Source of the DNA: Stagnihabitans tardus
Lineage (GTDB): Bacteria > Pseudomonadota > Alphaproteobacteria > Rhodobacterales > Rhodobacteraceae
Direction of reading: 5' to 3'
DNA length: 64,000 nt
Assembly (NCBI RefSeq): GCF_009925085.1
Contig: NZ_JAABNR010000002.1
Coordinates: 186,001-250,000, forward strand
The position numbers and the translations under genes were made by a program. Below are positions 37,194-45,858 of this stretch, piece by piece; positions within the stretch are counted from its first letter, which is position 1, and each line of letters opens with the position of its first letter. The notes under the pieces were generated by a model. That model searched no databases. It saw only the letters and a program-made list of their open reading frames with translations, and was not told the DNA's origin.

Positions 37194-38436
37194 AAACACC
37201 TGGCGGATATCCGAGAGCCTGGCTCAGAAGCTGGATGCGGCCGACCGCGTCAAGGACGAAAAGGATATCCCCTCGGCACTGCGCGCGCTTGGCATCGACG
37301 TCTCGCGGCTTTTCGAACATGTGACGCTGAGCGATATCGACATCCGGGGCTGGAGCACCGAGGGCATGTCCTTTCACCGGTCGCGGCTCATCCGCGTCAG
37401 GATGCGTCGCGACCAGGTCGAGGCCATCGGGAAAGACCAGCTCCGGGTCTTCGAGCCCATCGTCGAAGAGGGGCCCGCCGCCGACCTGGCCGAAGCGCTG
37501 CGCCGCATCGACGAGGCCTTTCGACGGCAACTGCCCAAGCTTGACCTCTCGGGGCTGGACTTGCCGACGTTGCCGGAGGCAATCGCAAGATTGCAGCCGC
37601 TGCGTCAGCTGAGCCTGGCGAATTGCCCGATCCAGGATATCGCGCCCTTGTCGAACCTGGGGCAGCTGACCGACCTGAACCTGTCCGGCACGAAGGTTCA
37701 CAACCTGTCCCCGCTTGCTGGCATGAAAGACCTGGATCGGCTTGACCTGTCGCATTCCAAAGTCTGGGGCCTGGCCCCGCTTTCCGGGCTGCAGCGATTG
37801 ACGGACCTCAGTCTGGCAGGCACCGGCGCCTTCGACCTGACGCCGCTGGAAGGGCATGAATACCTGAGACGACTGGATCTGTCGTCGACCATGGTGGTCG
37901 ACCTGTCGCGCCTGAAAAAGAACAAGACGCTGGAGGAGCTGGACCTTTCGGACACGCGCGTCAGGGACCTGGCGCCCCTGGCCTCGATGGCGCCGTTGGT
38001 CCGCCTTGACCTGTCACGCACCGAGGTCAGCGACCTCCTGCCCCTGGCGCGGCTGGGCGACCTGAAGGACCTGCGCCTGTCCGGAACGAAGGTCGTCGAC
38101 ATATGGCCGCTGGTCAAATTGCTTGGCCTTGACCGGCTGGACCTGTCGCATGCGCCTGTATCGAATATTTCCCCCCTCTCCAAGATCAGGAACCTGACGG
38201 AGCTGGATCTCTCGCATGCGAAGATCAAGGATATCTCTGCCCTTGGGCATTTGACACGCATGGTCCGACTGAACCTGGCGCAGACGGATGTCTCTGATTT
38301 GTCTCCGCTGGCCGCGCTGAACCATTTGGCGCTTCTCGATATCTCGGGCACCCGCGTGGTCGATATCCGCCCCGTCGCACAAATCAAGCGCCTAATTCTC
38401 AAGACCGAAGACACGCCCTTCCACGACGGGCGCTGA
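37186..38436 (+). CDS. leucine-rich-repeat protein (internalin/SDS22-type 22-mers)
   Basis: 416 residues. After a ~138-residue N-terminal region without recognisable domain come twelve consecutive 22-residue repeats (about 139-402) on the pattern LxxLDLSxTxVxDLxPLxxLxx, for example LTDLNLSGTKVHNLSPL. These form a curved solenoid for protein binding. There is no signal peptide, membrane anchor or LPXTG-like motif, so unlike internalins it should be cytosolic. GGAGAAGG precedes the ATG, which overlaps the upstream gene by eight bases. Codon use is less GC-extreme than its neighbours (more ATT, TTG and AAG). The partner is likely the co-translated upstream protein, but this is inference. Confidence 0.85.
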   Translation: MRENTWRISESLAQKLDAADRVKDEKDIPSALRALGIDVSRLFEHVTLSDIDIRGWSTEGMSFHRSRLIRVRMRRDQVEAIGKDQLRVFEPIVEEGPAADLAEALRRIDEAFRRQLPKLDLSGLDLPTLPEAIARLQPLRQLSLANCPIQDIAPLSNLGQLTDLNLSGTKVHNLSPLAGMKDLDRLDLSHSKVWGLAPLSGLQRLTDLSLAGTGAFDLTPLEGHEYLRRLDLSSTMVVDLSRLKKNKTLEELDLSDTRVRDLAPLASMAPLVRLDLSRTEVSDLLPLARLGDLKDLRLSGTKVVDIWPLVKLLGLDRLDLSHAPVSNISPLSKIRNLTELDLSHAKIKDISALGHLTRMVRLNLAQTDVSDLSPLAALNHLALLDISGTRVVDIRPVAQIKRLILKTEDTPFHDGR

Positions 38437-38490
38437 GACCGTGGCGAAAGCAGGCGGCCCGGGGTTTGCGTCCCGGGCCGCCGCAGGGGT

Positions 38491-40914
38491 TCAGACCAGC
38501 AGCAGGTGGCCCGACAGGCCGGCGAGATCGGTATAGCCCGCCAGCGTCAGCATGTCGGCGCCCGGCAGGTCGATGACCACCCCCGCGGCCGAGGCATGGG
38601 CATAGGTCGACACGAAAGCCGCCGCGTCCATCGGGCCGAAGCCGTGGATCTCCAGCCGGTCGAGGGTCGAGAAGTCGGTGATCTGGTCGGCTCCATCGCC
38701 CTTCACATAGACGAAGGTATCGGCCCCCGCCCCGCCGGTCAGAACGTCGGCGCCGCGCCCGGCCGCGATGCGGTCCGCGCCACCGCCCCCCGAGAGATTG
38801 TCGGCCCCCGACCCGCCGATCAGCCGGTCAACGCCCTCGCCCCCCTCCAGGGTGTCGTTGCCAAGGCCGCCGAACAGCACGTCCGGCCCGCCGTTGCCGG
38901 TCAGGCGGTCCGCATCGGCGCCACCATGGATCAGGTCGCGCCCGGCCGAGCCGGTCAGGATGTCCTGACCGATGTCGCCCTTCAGCGTGCCAGCCGACAT
39001 GAGGGTCACGGTCTCTCCCTGCACATCCGTCACCGTGAAGGCCTGGGTCTGCACCAGCCGCCCGCCCTTGCCGTCGGTCACCTCGATCACGGCCGTGAGG
39101 CTGTTCTGCCCGGCCTCGAAGTCCAGCAGCACGCCAGGGGCCAGCGACACCTGGATGCCAGACAGAACCAGCCGCGCATCCGAGCCCGAGAGCAGCGCGA
39201 AAGTCAGCCCGTCGCCATCCGCATCGCTGGCCGAAAGCGTGGCGATGGAAGACCCGGGCGCGGTGTTCTCGGCGACGGTCGAGGCCGAGGCGGTCAGGCC
39301 CGCGGGCGCCTGGTTGGGCTTGGGCGGGATCAGCTCGGAGGCCGAGCGGGTGCCATCCGTGAACCGGAAGTATTCGACATTCTCCACGATGGTCAGGTGC
39401 CCGGTCGCCTTGTCGGTCAGCCCGAAGGACGACCCGCCGTATTGCACGACATCGAAGCCATCCCGCGACCGGGAGAGGATCGCCGTGTCGGTGTCTCCCC
39501 AGCCGTTGATGTAATCGGCGCCGCCTCCGCCCGTGATCGTGTCGCGACCGCCGCCGCCGTGGATCGTGTCGTCCCCCGCCCCGCCGACCAGCGAGTCATT
39601 GCCCGCCTCGCCGTCGATCAGGCTGCCGGTATTGCCGCCGATGATCGTGTCATCGCCGGTCCAGCCCTTGAGCGTGTCCTTGCCGCCACCGCCCTGGACC
39701 AGGTCGTTGCCATCGTCGCCATAGAGCTCGTCGGCGCCCGACCCGCCGATGATCGTGTCATTGCCCCCGCCGCCGTGGACCCAGTTGTCCCCGGTGCCGG
39801 TCTCGATCCGGTTGGCCAGGTCGCTCCCCTGGAGGGCGTCGCCCCAGCCCGTGCCGATCACCGCCTCGATGTTCGAGATGCTGTCGGCATCGCCATAGGC
39901 GTTCTTGGCGTAGCCAAGGCCCAGGTGGACATCCGCTCCCCCCGTCGCGTTGGGGAGGATGAGGGTGTCGAAACCCTCGCCCCCATCCAGCGTGTCGGTG
40001 CCCTGCTGGCCACCCAGGAGGTCATTGCCCGCTTCCCCGGACAGGAAGTCGTTGCCCTCGCCGCCCACGAGCTGGTCCGCCTCGGTCCCGCCATGGATCC
40101 GGTCGTTGCCCGCGTCGCCCCAGATCGTATCGGCCCCGCCCATGCCATACATGACGTCGTTGCCGTCAAAGCCCCGGACGCTGTCGACCGCCGAGGTGCC
40201 GGACCAGACATCGTTGCCAGCGCCCGGGCCGGTGGTGCCGCCCGAGATCAGCGAGAAGTCGCCCTTGCCGTTGCCCGCCAGGGTCGTGGTGCTGAAATTC
40301 GCGTTGCTGTAGGCGACGTCCAGCCGCGAGACATAGGCGGCGGCATAGCTCCCCCCGGCGCCGAAGTCGCGGGCGATATCCGAAAGGGGGTGAAGCTTCA
40401 CCACGCCGGTGTAGTTGTCCCAGACCTGCTGGATGCCGTTGATGACCCCCGCATAGACGAAGGAATGCGCAATCGCCTTGCCGGAGGAGCTGATCGACGC
40501 CTCGGAAGTATTGCCCGCAGCGTAAAGCCGGATCGAGTCGCCCGCCACCAGCGTCGAGGCCAGGGCCGTCGTGCTGGTATAGGTCCCGACCAGCCCCCAG
40601 CCATCGCCCGCCGCATTGGGCGCGCTGGCATGGGGCACCACGAAGGCCGCGTTCAGGACCGCATCCGGATCGTTGCCCGCGGTCATGTTCCGGCTGTCGA
40701 AGAAGGGCACGCCCGCGCCGTTGGTCATCAGCCAGACCAGCGCCGTGCACATGTCCCAGCCGACCGCCTTGCCTTCGTTGGCGGCATAGAGTTTCAGGAT
40801 TTCACTCGTCGAGAAGCCGGCGACCGCCGCCGACATGTCGAACGTATAGGAGGCCGCCGCGCTGGCGAGGCTCGAGACGCCTGCATTCGCGGTTTGATCG
40901 ATCGTCGCAACCAT
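38491..40914 (-). CDS. RTX protein with N-terminal papain-fold-like domain and cadherin-like domain
   Basis: 807 residues. Residues ~25-215 contain GWDMCTALVW (C56), GDSIRLYAA and AIAHSFVYAG (H150). Their order and spacing resemble an NlpC/P60 or CHAP cysteine peptidase/amidase core; this is my reading, not a sure family match. Two RTX nonapeptide blocks (about 290-480 and 670-750) flank a cadherin-like segment (LTASASTVAENTAPGSSIAT, FTVTDVQGETVTLM). No Sec signal is present, so type I export is expected. ATG 40914 has AGGAGA eight bases upstream. The gene converges with the LRR gene and is followed upstream by a 480-base promoter region. Confidence 0.85.
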   Translation of the reverse strand: MVATIDQTANAGVSSLASAAASYTFDMSAAVAGFSTSEILKLYAANEGKAVGWDMCTALVWLMTNGAGVPFFDSRNMTAGNDPDAVLNAAFVVPHASAPNAAGDGWGLVGTYTSTTALASTLVAGDSIRLYAAGNTSEASISSSGKAIAHSFVYAGVINGIQQVWDNYTGVVKLHPLSDIARDFGAGGSYAAAYVSRLDVAYSNANFSTTTLAGNGKGDFSLISGGTTGPGAGNDVWSGTSAVDSVRGFDGNDVMYGMGGADTIWGDAGNDRIHGGTEADQLVGGEGNDFLSGEAGNDLLGGQQGTDTLDGGEGFDTLILPNATGGADVHLGLGYAKNAYGDADSISNIEAVIGTGWGDALQGSDLANRIETGTGDNWVHGGGGNDTIIGGSGADELYGDDGNDLVQGGGGKDTLKGWTGDDTIIGGNTGSLIDGEAGNDSLVGGAGDDTIHGGGGRDTITGGGGADYINGWGDTDTAILSRSRDGFDVVQYGGSSFGLTDKATGHLTIVENVEYFRFTDGTRSASELIPPKPNQAPAGLTASASTVAENTAPGSSIATLSASDADGDGLTFALLSGSDARLVLSGIQVSLAPGVLLDFEAGQNSLTAVIEVTDGKGGRLVQTQAFTVTDVQGETVTLMSAGTLKGDIGQDILTGSAGRDLIHGGADADRLTGNGGPDVLFGGLGNDTLEGGEGVDRLIGGSGADNLSGGGGADRIAAGRGADVLTGGAGADTFVYVKGDGADQITDFSTLDRLEIHGFGPMDAAAFVSTYAHASAAGVVIDLPGADMLTLAGYTDLAGLSGHLLLV

Positions 40915-41399
40915 TGTCGCTGTCTCCTGATTGAGGCGGCTGGGTCTCAGGCGCCGTTGCCGAAGTCCGAGAGCTTGCGTCCTGGTCTTGAGAGCAGTCT
41001 TGCCGACCCTCTTCCCGCAGGCCGACCCAAGTCTCGGTGCGCAGAATCTAGGGGACCCCCTTTCGACAGGATATTCGGGCAGTTCCGACAAGACCGGGGT
41101 GAAGGGGGTGGCGGTCGACAATGGGAGGCAGAGTTCCGACAACTGCCGGAACGGGCGGTCAAGCCCAGCCGTCTCGGGCGGCGTCCCATGGGGCAGAGCC
41201 TTGGCCGGAGAGCGCTCTCCGCGACTCGGGCGGGGGCAGGTGGAGGCGCCCTGTCACGCGGCCAAGCGGGGACTGTGACCGGCTTTCATGGCCATGAAGG
41301 ACCCAGGCCAAACCAGAGGTCCGCTTTGCGCCCCCAGGGGCGGGCGCGTTCTGCTGCGCGAGAAAGCCAAGGCGGGCCTTTGGCGGGGGCGCCAAAGAC
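40915..41399. other. long intergenic region upstream of the third RTX gene
   Basis: About 485 bases with no supported gene on either strand. It contains two direct copies of AGTTCCGACAA (41081-41091 and 41132-41142), 51 bases apart, and a C-rich stretch. The open frames here have no ribosome sites or recognisable products. It most likely carries the RTX gene's promoter and control sites. Confidence 0.6.
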
Positions 41400-41434
41400 A
41401 AAGCCGCGCAACCAGTTGGGATTGCGCGGCTTTT
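41400..41434 (-). terminator. terminator of tRNA-Leu
   Basis: Nine-bp stem GCCGCGCAA (41403-41411) / TTGCGCGGC (41422-41430), flanked by AAA and TTTT. It lies 11 bases beyond the tRNA 3' end and could act in both directions. Confidence 0.75.
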
Positions 41435-41444
41435 GGCCTGTAAA

Positions 41445-41529
41445 TGGTGCCCAGAAGAGGACTCGAACCTCCACGCCTTGCAGCGCTGGTACCTGAAACC
41501 AGTGCGTCTACCAATTCCGCCATCTGGGC
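41445..41529 (-). tRNA. tRNA-Leu (anticodon CAG)
   Basis: 85 nucleotides including an encoded CCA. Acceptor stem is GCCCAGA/TCTGGGC, the D-arm has GAATTGGTAGACGC, the anticodon stem-loop is CTGGT-TTCAGGT-ACCAG with anticodon CAG, the variable arm is long as in class II tRNAs, and the T-arm is GGTTCGAGTCC. It reads CUG, the dominant leucine codon in such a GC-rich genome. No integrase or duplicated 3' end was noticed nearby. Confidence 0.97.
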
Positions 41530-41673
41530 ACGCTTTCAGTGCGGCGGGGTTTAGCCGGGGATTCGGGGGGTGTCAACAGGGCTCGGGTGAAAAAAACGCG
41601 AAAGGCTTTGGCCTTGCTGGCAGCCGGGCCCCGCTGTATTCAAGGCGCGTCTGGACAGTCAAACGAGGGCGCC

Positions 41674-42657
41674 ATGAGCAAATTGGTCACGATCTTCGGC
41701 GGGTCGGGTTTCGTCGGGCGCTATATCGCCCGCGCCATGGCCGCAGAGGGATGGCGCGTCCGCGTCGCCTGCCGCCGCCCGAACGAGGCGCTTTTCGTCA
41801 AGTCCTATGGCGCCGTGGGCCAGGTCGAGCCCGTCCTGTGCAACATCCGCAACGAAGCCTCGGTCGCCGCTGCGCTTTCGGGCGCCCAGGCCGTGGTGAA
41901 CTGCGTCGGCACCTTTGACACGATGGGCGCCAACAATCAGACCGCCCTGCATGTCGAGGGCGCGGGCCGCATCGCCCGCCTGGCCTCGGCCGCGGGGGTG
42001 CACAGCCTTGTCCACGTCTCGGCCATCGGCGCCGATGCCGAGGGCGGGTCCAACTATGCCCGCTCCAAGGGCGAGGGCGAGGCTGCGGTGCTTGCGGGCT
42101 TCCCCAATGCGCTGATCCTGCGTCCCTCGGTGGTCTTCGGCCAGGAGGACGGCTTCTTCAACCGCTTCGGCGCCCAGTCGCGCCTGGGGCCGATCCTGCC
42201 CCTGGTCGGCGCCGAAACCCGCTTCCAGCCGGTCTATGTCGAGGATGTGGCCCAGGCCGCGCTGAACGGCATCACGCGCGGCGCCACTGGCGTTTACGAG
42301 CTTGGCGGGCCCGAGGCCAAGAGCCTGCGCGCCCTGATCAAGGATGTCCTGACCGAGGTCAAGCGTCGCCGCCTGGTCATCAACCTGCCCTTCTTCGTGG
42401 GCTCGGCCATCGGCGGGGTGCTCAGCGGGGTCCAGGCCCTGACGTTGGGGCTGTTCAAGAACACGCTCATCACCCCCGACCAGGTGCGCCAGCTGCGCAG
42501 TGACAATGTCGTGACCCCGGGCGCCAAGGGCCTGGCGGAGCTCGGCGTCACGCCCAAGGCCTATGAGACGGTCTTCGGCGACTACATGTGGCGCTATCGC
42601 CCGGCTGGCCAGTTCACCGCCATCCGCGATTCGGCCAAGAACCTGAAGAAGGTCTGA
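41674..42657 (+). CDS. NAD(P)-binding protein, complex I NDUFA9-subunit family
   Basis: 327 residues, atypical short-chain dehydrogenase fold. The N-terminal Rossmann motif is IFGGSGFVGRYIARA, followed by VVNCVGTFDTMG, VHVSAIGADAEGGSNYARSK (the YxxxK pair is present) and LRPSVVFGQEDGFFNRF. It matches the NDUFA9-like family found in alphaproteobacteria, where it is an accessory subunit of respiratory complex I. GAGG precedes the ATG. It lies 71 bases upstream of uppP on the same strand, a gene order common in Rhodobacteraceae. Confidence 0.9.
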   Translation: MSKLVTIFGGSGFVGRYIARAMAAEGWRVRVACRRPNEALFVKSYGAVGQVEPVLCNIRNEASVAAALSGAQAVVNCVGTFDTMGANNQTALHVEGAGRIARLASAAGVHSLVHVSAIGADAEGGSNYARSKGEGEAAVLAGFPNALILRPSVVFGQEDGFFNRFGAQSRLGPILPLVGAETRFQPVYVEDVAQAALNGITRGATGVYELGGPEAKSLRALIKDVLTEVKRRRLVINLPFFVGSAIGGVLSGVQALTLGLFKNTLITPDQVRQLRSDNVVTPGAKGLAELGVTPKAYETVFGDYMWRYRPAGQFTAIRDSAKNLKKV

Positions 42658-42728
42658 CCGCAGGCCCTGTCCCGCGCTCTGGGGCAGGGGGCCGGCCGAC
42701 GGAACCAGAAAAGCCGCCGGGGTGCGCG

Positions 42729-43526
42729 ATGACCGAAATCATGATTGCCGCCCTTCTGGGCCTGATCGAGGGGCTGACCGAGTTCATCCCGGTCTCCTCC
42801 ACGGGCCATCTTCTGCTGGTCGGGCATTTCCTGGGCTTCTCGGCCTCCAAGACCTTCGAGGTCTTCATCCAGCTTGGTCCGGTGCTTGCCATCGCCTGGG
42901 TCTACCGCGAAAAGCTGATCCATGTCTTCGGCACGGCCCATCGCGAAGAGACCTCGCGGCGCTTCATCGTGTCGGTGGTGCTGGCTTTCCTGCCCGCGAT
43001 GCTGATCGGGGCCTTGGCGCATGACTTCATCAAGTCCGTCCTGTTCGAGACCCCGCGCCTGATCGCCACGATGCTGGTGCTGGGCGGCATCGTGCTGTTG
43101 TTCATCGACCGCATCGCCCCCGAAGAGACCGTCTCCGATGCCGGGCGCGTGCCCTTCCGCAAGGCGTTGGCCATCGGTTTCATCCAGTGCCTGGCCATGG
43201 TGCCCGGGGTCTCGCGCTCTGGGGCGACGATCGTCGGTGCGCGGATGCTGGGCCTGTCCAAGCGCGCCTCGGCCGAGTTCTCGTTCTTTCTGTCGCTGCC
43301 CACCATGCTGGGCGCGGTGAGCTATGACCTGGTGAAAACCCGCCATGAGCTGGATTTTTCAGCGCTTGCCGTGCTGGCAGTGGGGTTTTTCGTGGCGATG
43401 GTCGCGGGCGGGCTCGTGGTGAAATGGCTGCTCGGCTATGTCTCGACCAAGGGATACGCGCTGTTCGGCTGGTGGCGAATCATCCTCGGTCTTGCGGCCT
43501 TTGCCCTGCTTTCGATGGGCGCCTAG
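42729..43526 (+). CDS. uppP: undecaprenyl-diphosphate phosphatase
   Basis: 265-residue inner-membrane enzyme that dephosphorylates undecaprenyl diphosphate to recycle the lipid carrier of peptidoglycan and other cell-wall polymers. The two diagnostic motifs are present: EGLTEFIPVSSTGHL near the N-terminus (residues ~14-28) and PGVSRSGATI in the middle, plus about eight hydrophobic helices. Length equals the family norm. It is followed by a stem-loop and the gltD promoter region. Confidence 0.96.
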   Translation: MTEIMIAALLGLIEGLTEFIPVSSTGHLLLVGHFLGFSASKTFEVFIQLGPVLAIAWVYREKLIHVFGTAHREETSRRFIVSVVLAFLPAMLIGALAHDFIKSVLFETPRLIATMLVLGGIVLLFIDRIAPEETVSDAGRVPFRKALAIGFIQCLAMVPGVSRSGATIVGARMLGLSKRASAEFSFFLSLPTMLGAVSYDLVKTRHELDFSALAVLAVGFFVAMVAGGLVVKWLLGYVSTKGYALFGWWRIILGLAAFALLSMGA

Positions 43527-43542
43527 GGGGATAGGTCAGTAT

Positions 43543-43577
43543 AAGCGCCCTATTTTCCGCAGAAAAATAGAGCGCTT
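43543..43577 (+). terminator. imperfect stem-loop between uppP and gltD
   Basis: AAGCGC-CTATTTT (43543-43556) pairs with AAAATAG-GCGCTT (43564-43577), with one internal mismatch each side and a seven-base loop. It lies 16 bases after the uppP stop and has no T-run, so a terminator or an operator are both possible. Confidence 0.5.
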
Positions 43578-43608
43578 GGCAGAAATCGCACAAGAAACCT
43601 GAATATAG

Positions 43609-43623
43609 GTCAGCATTGCTGAC
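43609..43623. promoter_or_regulatory. palindromic operator candidate upstream of gltD
   Basis: GTCAGCA-T-TGCTGAC, a perfect 7-1-7 inverted repeat located 59 bases before the gltD ATG. The sequence ATAGGTCAG occurs both here (43605-43613) and 74 bases upstream (43531-43539). It is a plausible site for a nitrogen- or amino-acid-responsive regulator. Confidence 0.5.
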
Positions 43624-43681
43624 TTTTCATCCCGCCGCCAGCCCTGTATCACCCCAAAGCCGCTATACCGGAGGTGCTGTC

Positions 43682-45118
43682 ATGGCCGTGCAACGCATGC
43701 TGAAATTCGTGACCTTGGGGAAAGAGACCCCCGAGAAGCGCCCCGCCACCCTGCGGGCGGAGGATTTCCACGAAATCTACCGCCAGTTCGCCGAGCAGAA
43801 GGCGGCCGAGCAGGCCTCGCGCTGCTCGCAATGCGGCGTGCCCTATTGCCAGGCGCATTGCCCCCTCCAGAACAACATCCCCGACTGGCTGCGCCTGACC
43901 GCTGAGGGCCGCCTGCAAGAGGCCTATGAGCTGTCCCAGGCCACCAACACCTTCCCCGAGATCTGCGGCCGCATCTGCCCGCAGGACCGGCTCTGCGAGG
44001 GCAACTGCGTCATTGAACAGTCCGGCCATGGCACCGTCACCATTGGCGCGGTCGAGAAATACCTGACCGACCTGGCTTGGGAAAACGGCTGGGTCGCGCC
44101 GATCAAGCCGGGCGCCGAGCGCACGGAATCGGTCGGCATCATCGGCGCGGGTCCCGGGGGCCTTGCGGCTGCCGACGTGCTGCGCCGCCAGGGCGTCCAG
44201 GTCACGATCTATGACCGCTACGACCGCGCGGGCGGGCTCCTGACCTATGGCATCCCCGGCTTCAAGCTGGAAAAGCCCGTCGTCATGCAGCGCATCGCGC
44301 AGCTGGAGGCCGCGGGCGTCCAGTTCGTCCTGAACTGCAATGTCGGCGTCGACCTCTCCTTCGACGCGATCCGGGGCCGCCATGATGCGGTCCTGATCGC
44401 CACCGGCGTCTACAAGGCCCGCGACATCCAGGCCCCTGGCGTGGGTCTTCCCGGCATCGTCAAGGCGCTGGATTACCTGACCGTGTCGAACAAGAAGAGC
44501 TTCGGCGACGAGGTCGAGGCCTTTGAGAACGGCACGCTGAACGCCGAGGGCAAGCGCGTCGTCGTCATCGGCGGCGGCGACACGGCGATGGACTGCGTCC
44601 GCACCGCGATCCGCCAGGGCGCGACCTCGGTCAAATGCCTCTATCGCCGCGACAAGGCCAATATGCCGGGCAGCCAGCGCGAGGTGCAGAATGCCGAGGA
44701 AGAGGGCGTCGATTTCGTCTGGCTCTCGGCCCCCAAGGGCTTCACGGGGTCGGACTCGGTCGAGGGCGTGATCGTCCAGCGGATGCGCCTTGGCGCGCCG
44801 GATGCGACGGGCCGCCAGATGCCCGAGGTGATCGAGGATGCCGATTACACCGAGCCCGCCGACCTGGTCGTCCAGGCCCTGGGTTTCGAGCCCGAGGAAC
44901 TGCCCAAGCTCTGGGGCGTGCCGGAACTGGGCGTGACCCGCTGGGGCACGATCAAGGCCGATTTCCGCACCCATGCGACCAACCTGCCCGGCGTCTATGC
45001 GGCGGGCGATATCGTGCGCGGCGCCTCCCTGGTGGTTTGGGCGATCCGCGATGGGCGTGAAGCGGCCGAGACCATCCTCTCCTATCTGGCGCAATCGGCC
45101 TCGGTTGCGGCAGAGTGA
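43682..45118 (+). CDS. gltD: glutamate synthase (NADPH) small subunit
   Basis: 478 residues. Supplies electrons from NADPH via FAD and iron-sulfur clusters to GltB for converting glutamine plus 2-oxoglutarate to two glutamates. The N-terminal cysteine clusters CSQCGVPYCQAHCP and CGRICPQDRLCEGNC bind 4Fe-4S centres. The FAD site is GIIGAGPGGLAAADVL, the NADPH site is VIGGGDTAMDCV, and AAGDIVRGASLVVWAIRDGR closes the fold. GGAGG lies eight bases before ATG. It is separated from gltB by two exported-protein genes, all on the same strand. Confidence 0.97.
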   Translation: MAVQRMLKFVTLGKETPEKRPATLRAEDFHEIYRQFAEQKAAEQASRCSQCGVPYCQAHCPLQNNIPDWLRLTAEGRLQEAYELSQATNTFPEICGRICPQDRLCEGNCVIEQSGHGTVTIGAVEKYLTDLAWENGWVAPIKPGAERTESVGIIGAGPGGLAAADVLRRQGVQVTIYDRYDRAGGLLTYGIPGFKLEKPVVMQRIAQLEAAGVQFVLNCNVGVDLSFDAIRGRHDAVLIATGVYKARDIQAPGVGLPGIVKALDYLTVSNKKSFGDEVEAFENGTLNAEGKRVVVIGGGDTAMDCVRTAIRQGATSVKCLYRRDKANMPGSQREVQNAEEEGVDFVWLSAPKGFTGSDSVEGVIVQRMRLGAPDATGRQMPEVIEDADYTEPADLVVQALGFEPEELPKLWGVPELGVTRWGTIKADFRTHATNLPGVYAAGDIVRGASLVVWAIRDGREAAETILSYLAQSASVAAE

Positions 45119-45147
45119 TCCTGTCCTGAACGAAGGCACCCGGCGCA

Positions 45148-45858
45148 ATGGCACGGCTTTGGCATCTTTGGGCTTTTCTGCTGTTGGCATGTCCGGCAGC
45201 GGCAGATGACCTCTCGAAGCGGCCCGAGGCGTGTCAGCCGGTGCTGACGGTGCAGACCCATGGCTGCATGGTGCGCACCGTCCTGCGGTGCACCGGGATG
45301 TCGCCGGTCGAATGGCGCTCGGAATCCTTCGACGACAAGGGGTTGCGCTACGCCTCCACCTTCGACGCCGACTTCGTTCAGATCCGGATCGCCTATCCGC
45401 AGCGTGGCCAATACTTCTTCAACGACATGTCCCGGTCCTTCAGCACCCCTCCGGCCGAGATCATCCGGACCGGACGTGGCGTGGAAATGGTCTATGGCCA
45501 GTTCCGCCAGGGCGCACAGGCCTGGGTGACGACGGGCGACCACAGGGTCCTGCGCGTGGACCCGCCCCTGACGATCAGCGGAACCGACCTGACCCGCCTG
45601 CGCTTCTTCGGCACCGATACCTATTCGGCGCCCCTGGTGGCCGAGTCGGTCGACTTCATGAACTATGTCGATCCGGTCACCGGGGCCCTGTTTGGCGGCG
45701 AAAGCCTCTTGCCCGACGAGACCGGCAAAATGAGCCTTTGGGGCCAACCGGTCGAGCTCTCCCGCCCCGGCGAGCCCGGCTTTGACGCCCAGATTCCGAA
45801 ATTCGACTGCGCGACCCTGTCTTTCAACGAAACCGACGAAAAGGCCGACAAGTCATGA
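45148..45858 (+). CDS. exported protein of unknown function, paralogue 1
   Basis: 236 residues with a signal peptide (LWAFLLLACPAAA, cleavage near residue 20), so periplasmic. The mature part starts with a conserved cysteine block (CQPVLTVQTHGCMVRTVLRC) and ends with PGEPGFDAQIPKFDC, suggesting disulfides. The next gene encodes a relative with the same first and last blocks (CKAHLTVQMRGC; PGEPGFGNTIPLFEC). The two overlap by four bases and sit between gltD and gltB. No known domain was recognised. Function is unknown; envelope quality control or small-molecule binding would be guesses. Confidence 0.8.
   Translation: MARLWHLWAFLLLACPAAADDLSKRPEACQPVLTVQTHGCMVRTVLRCTGMSPVEWRSESFDDKGLRYASTFDADFVQIRIAYPQRGQYFFNDMSRSFSTPPAEIIRTGRGVEMVYGQFRQGAQAWVTTGDHRVLRVDPPLTISGTDLTRLRFFGTDTYSAPLVAESVDFMNYVDPVTGALFGGESLLPDETGKMSLWGQPVELSRPGEPGFDAQIPKFDCATLSFNETDEKADKS

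Noticed and set aside
41254-41523. Open frame translating as MAELVDALVSGT..., minus strand
   Set aside because: It is the reading of the tRNA-Leu gene and its flank; such frames over tRNAs are a known artefact.
36072-41529. Genomic island integrated at tRNA-Leu
   Set aside because: No integrase, no duplicated tRNA 3' end and no mobility gene were seen; only modestly different codon use supports it.
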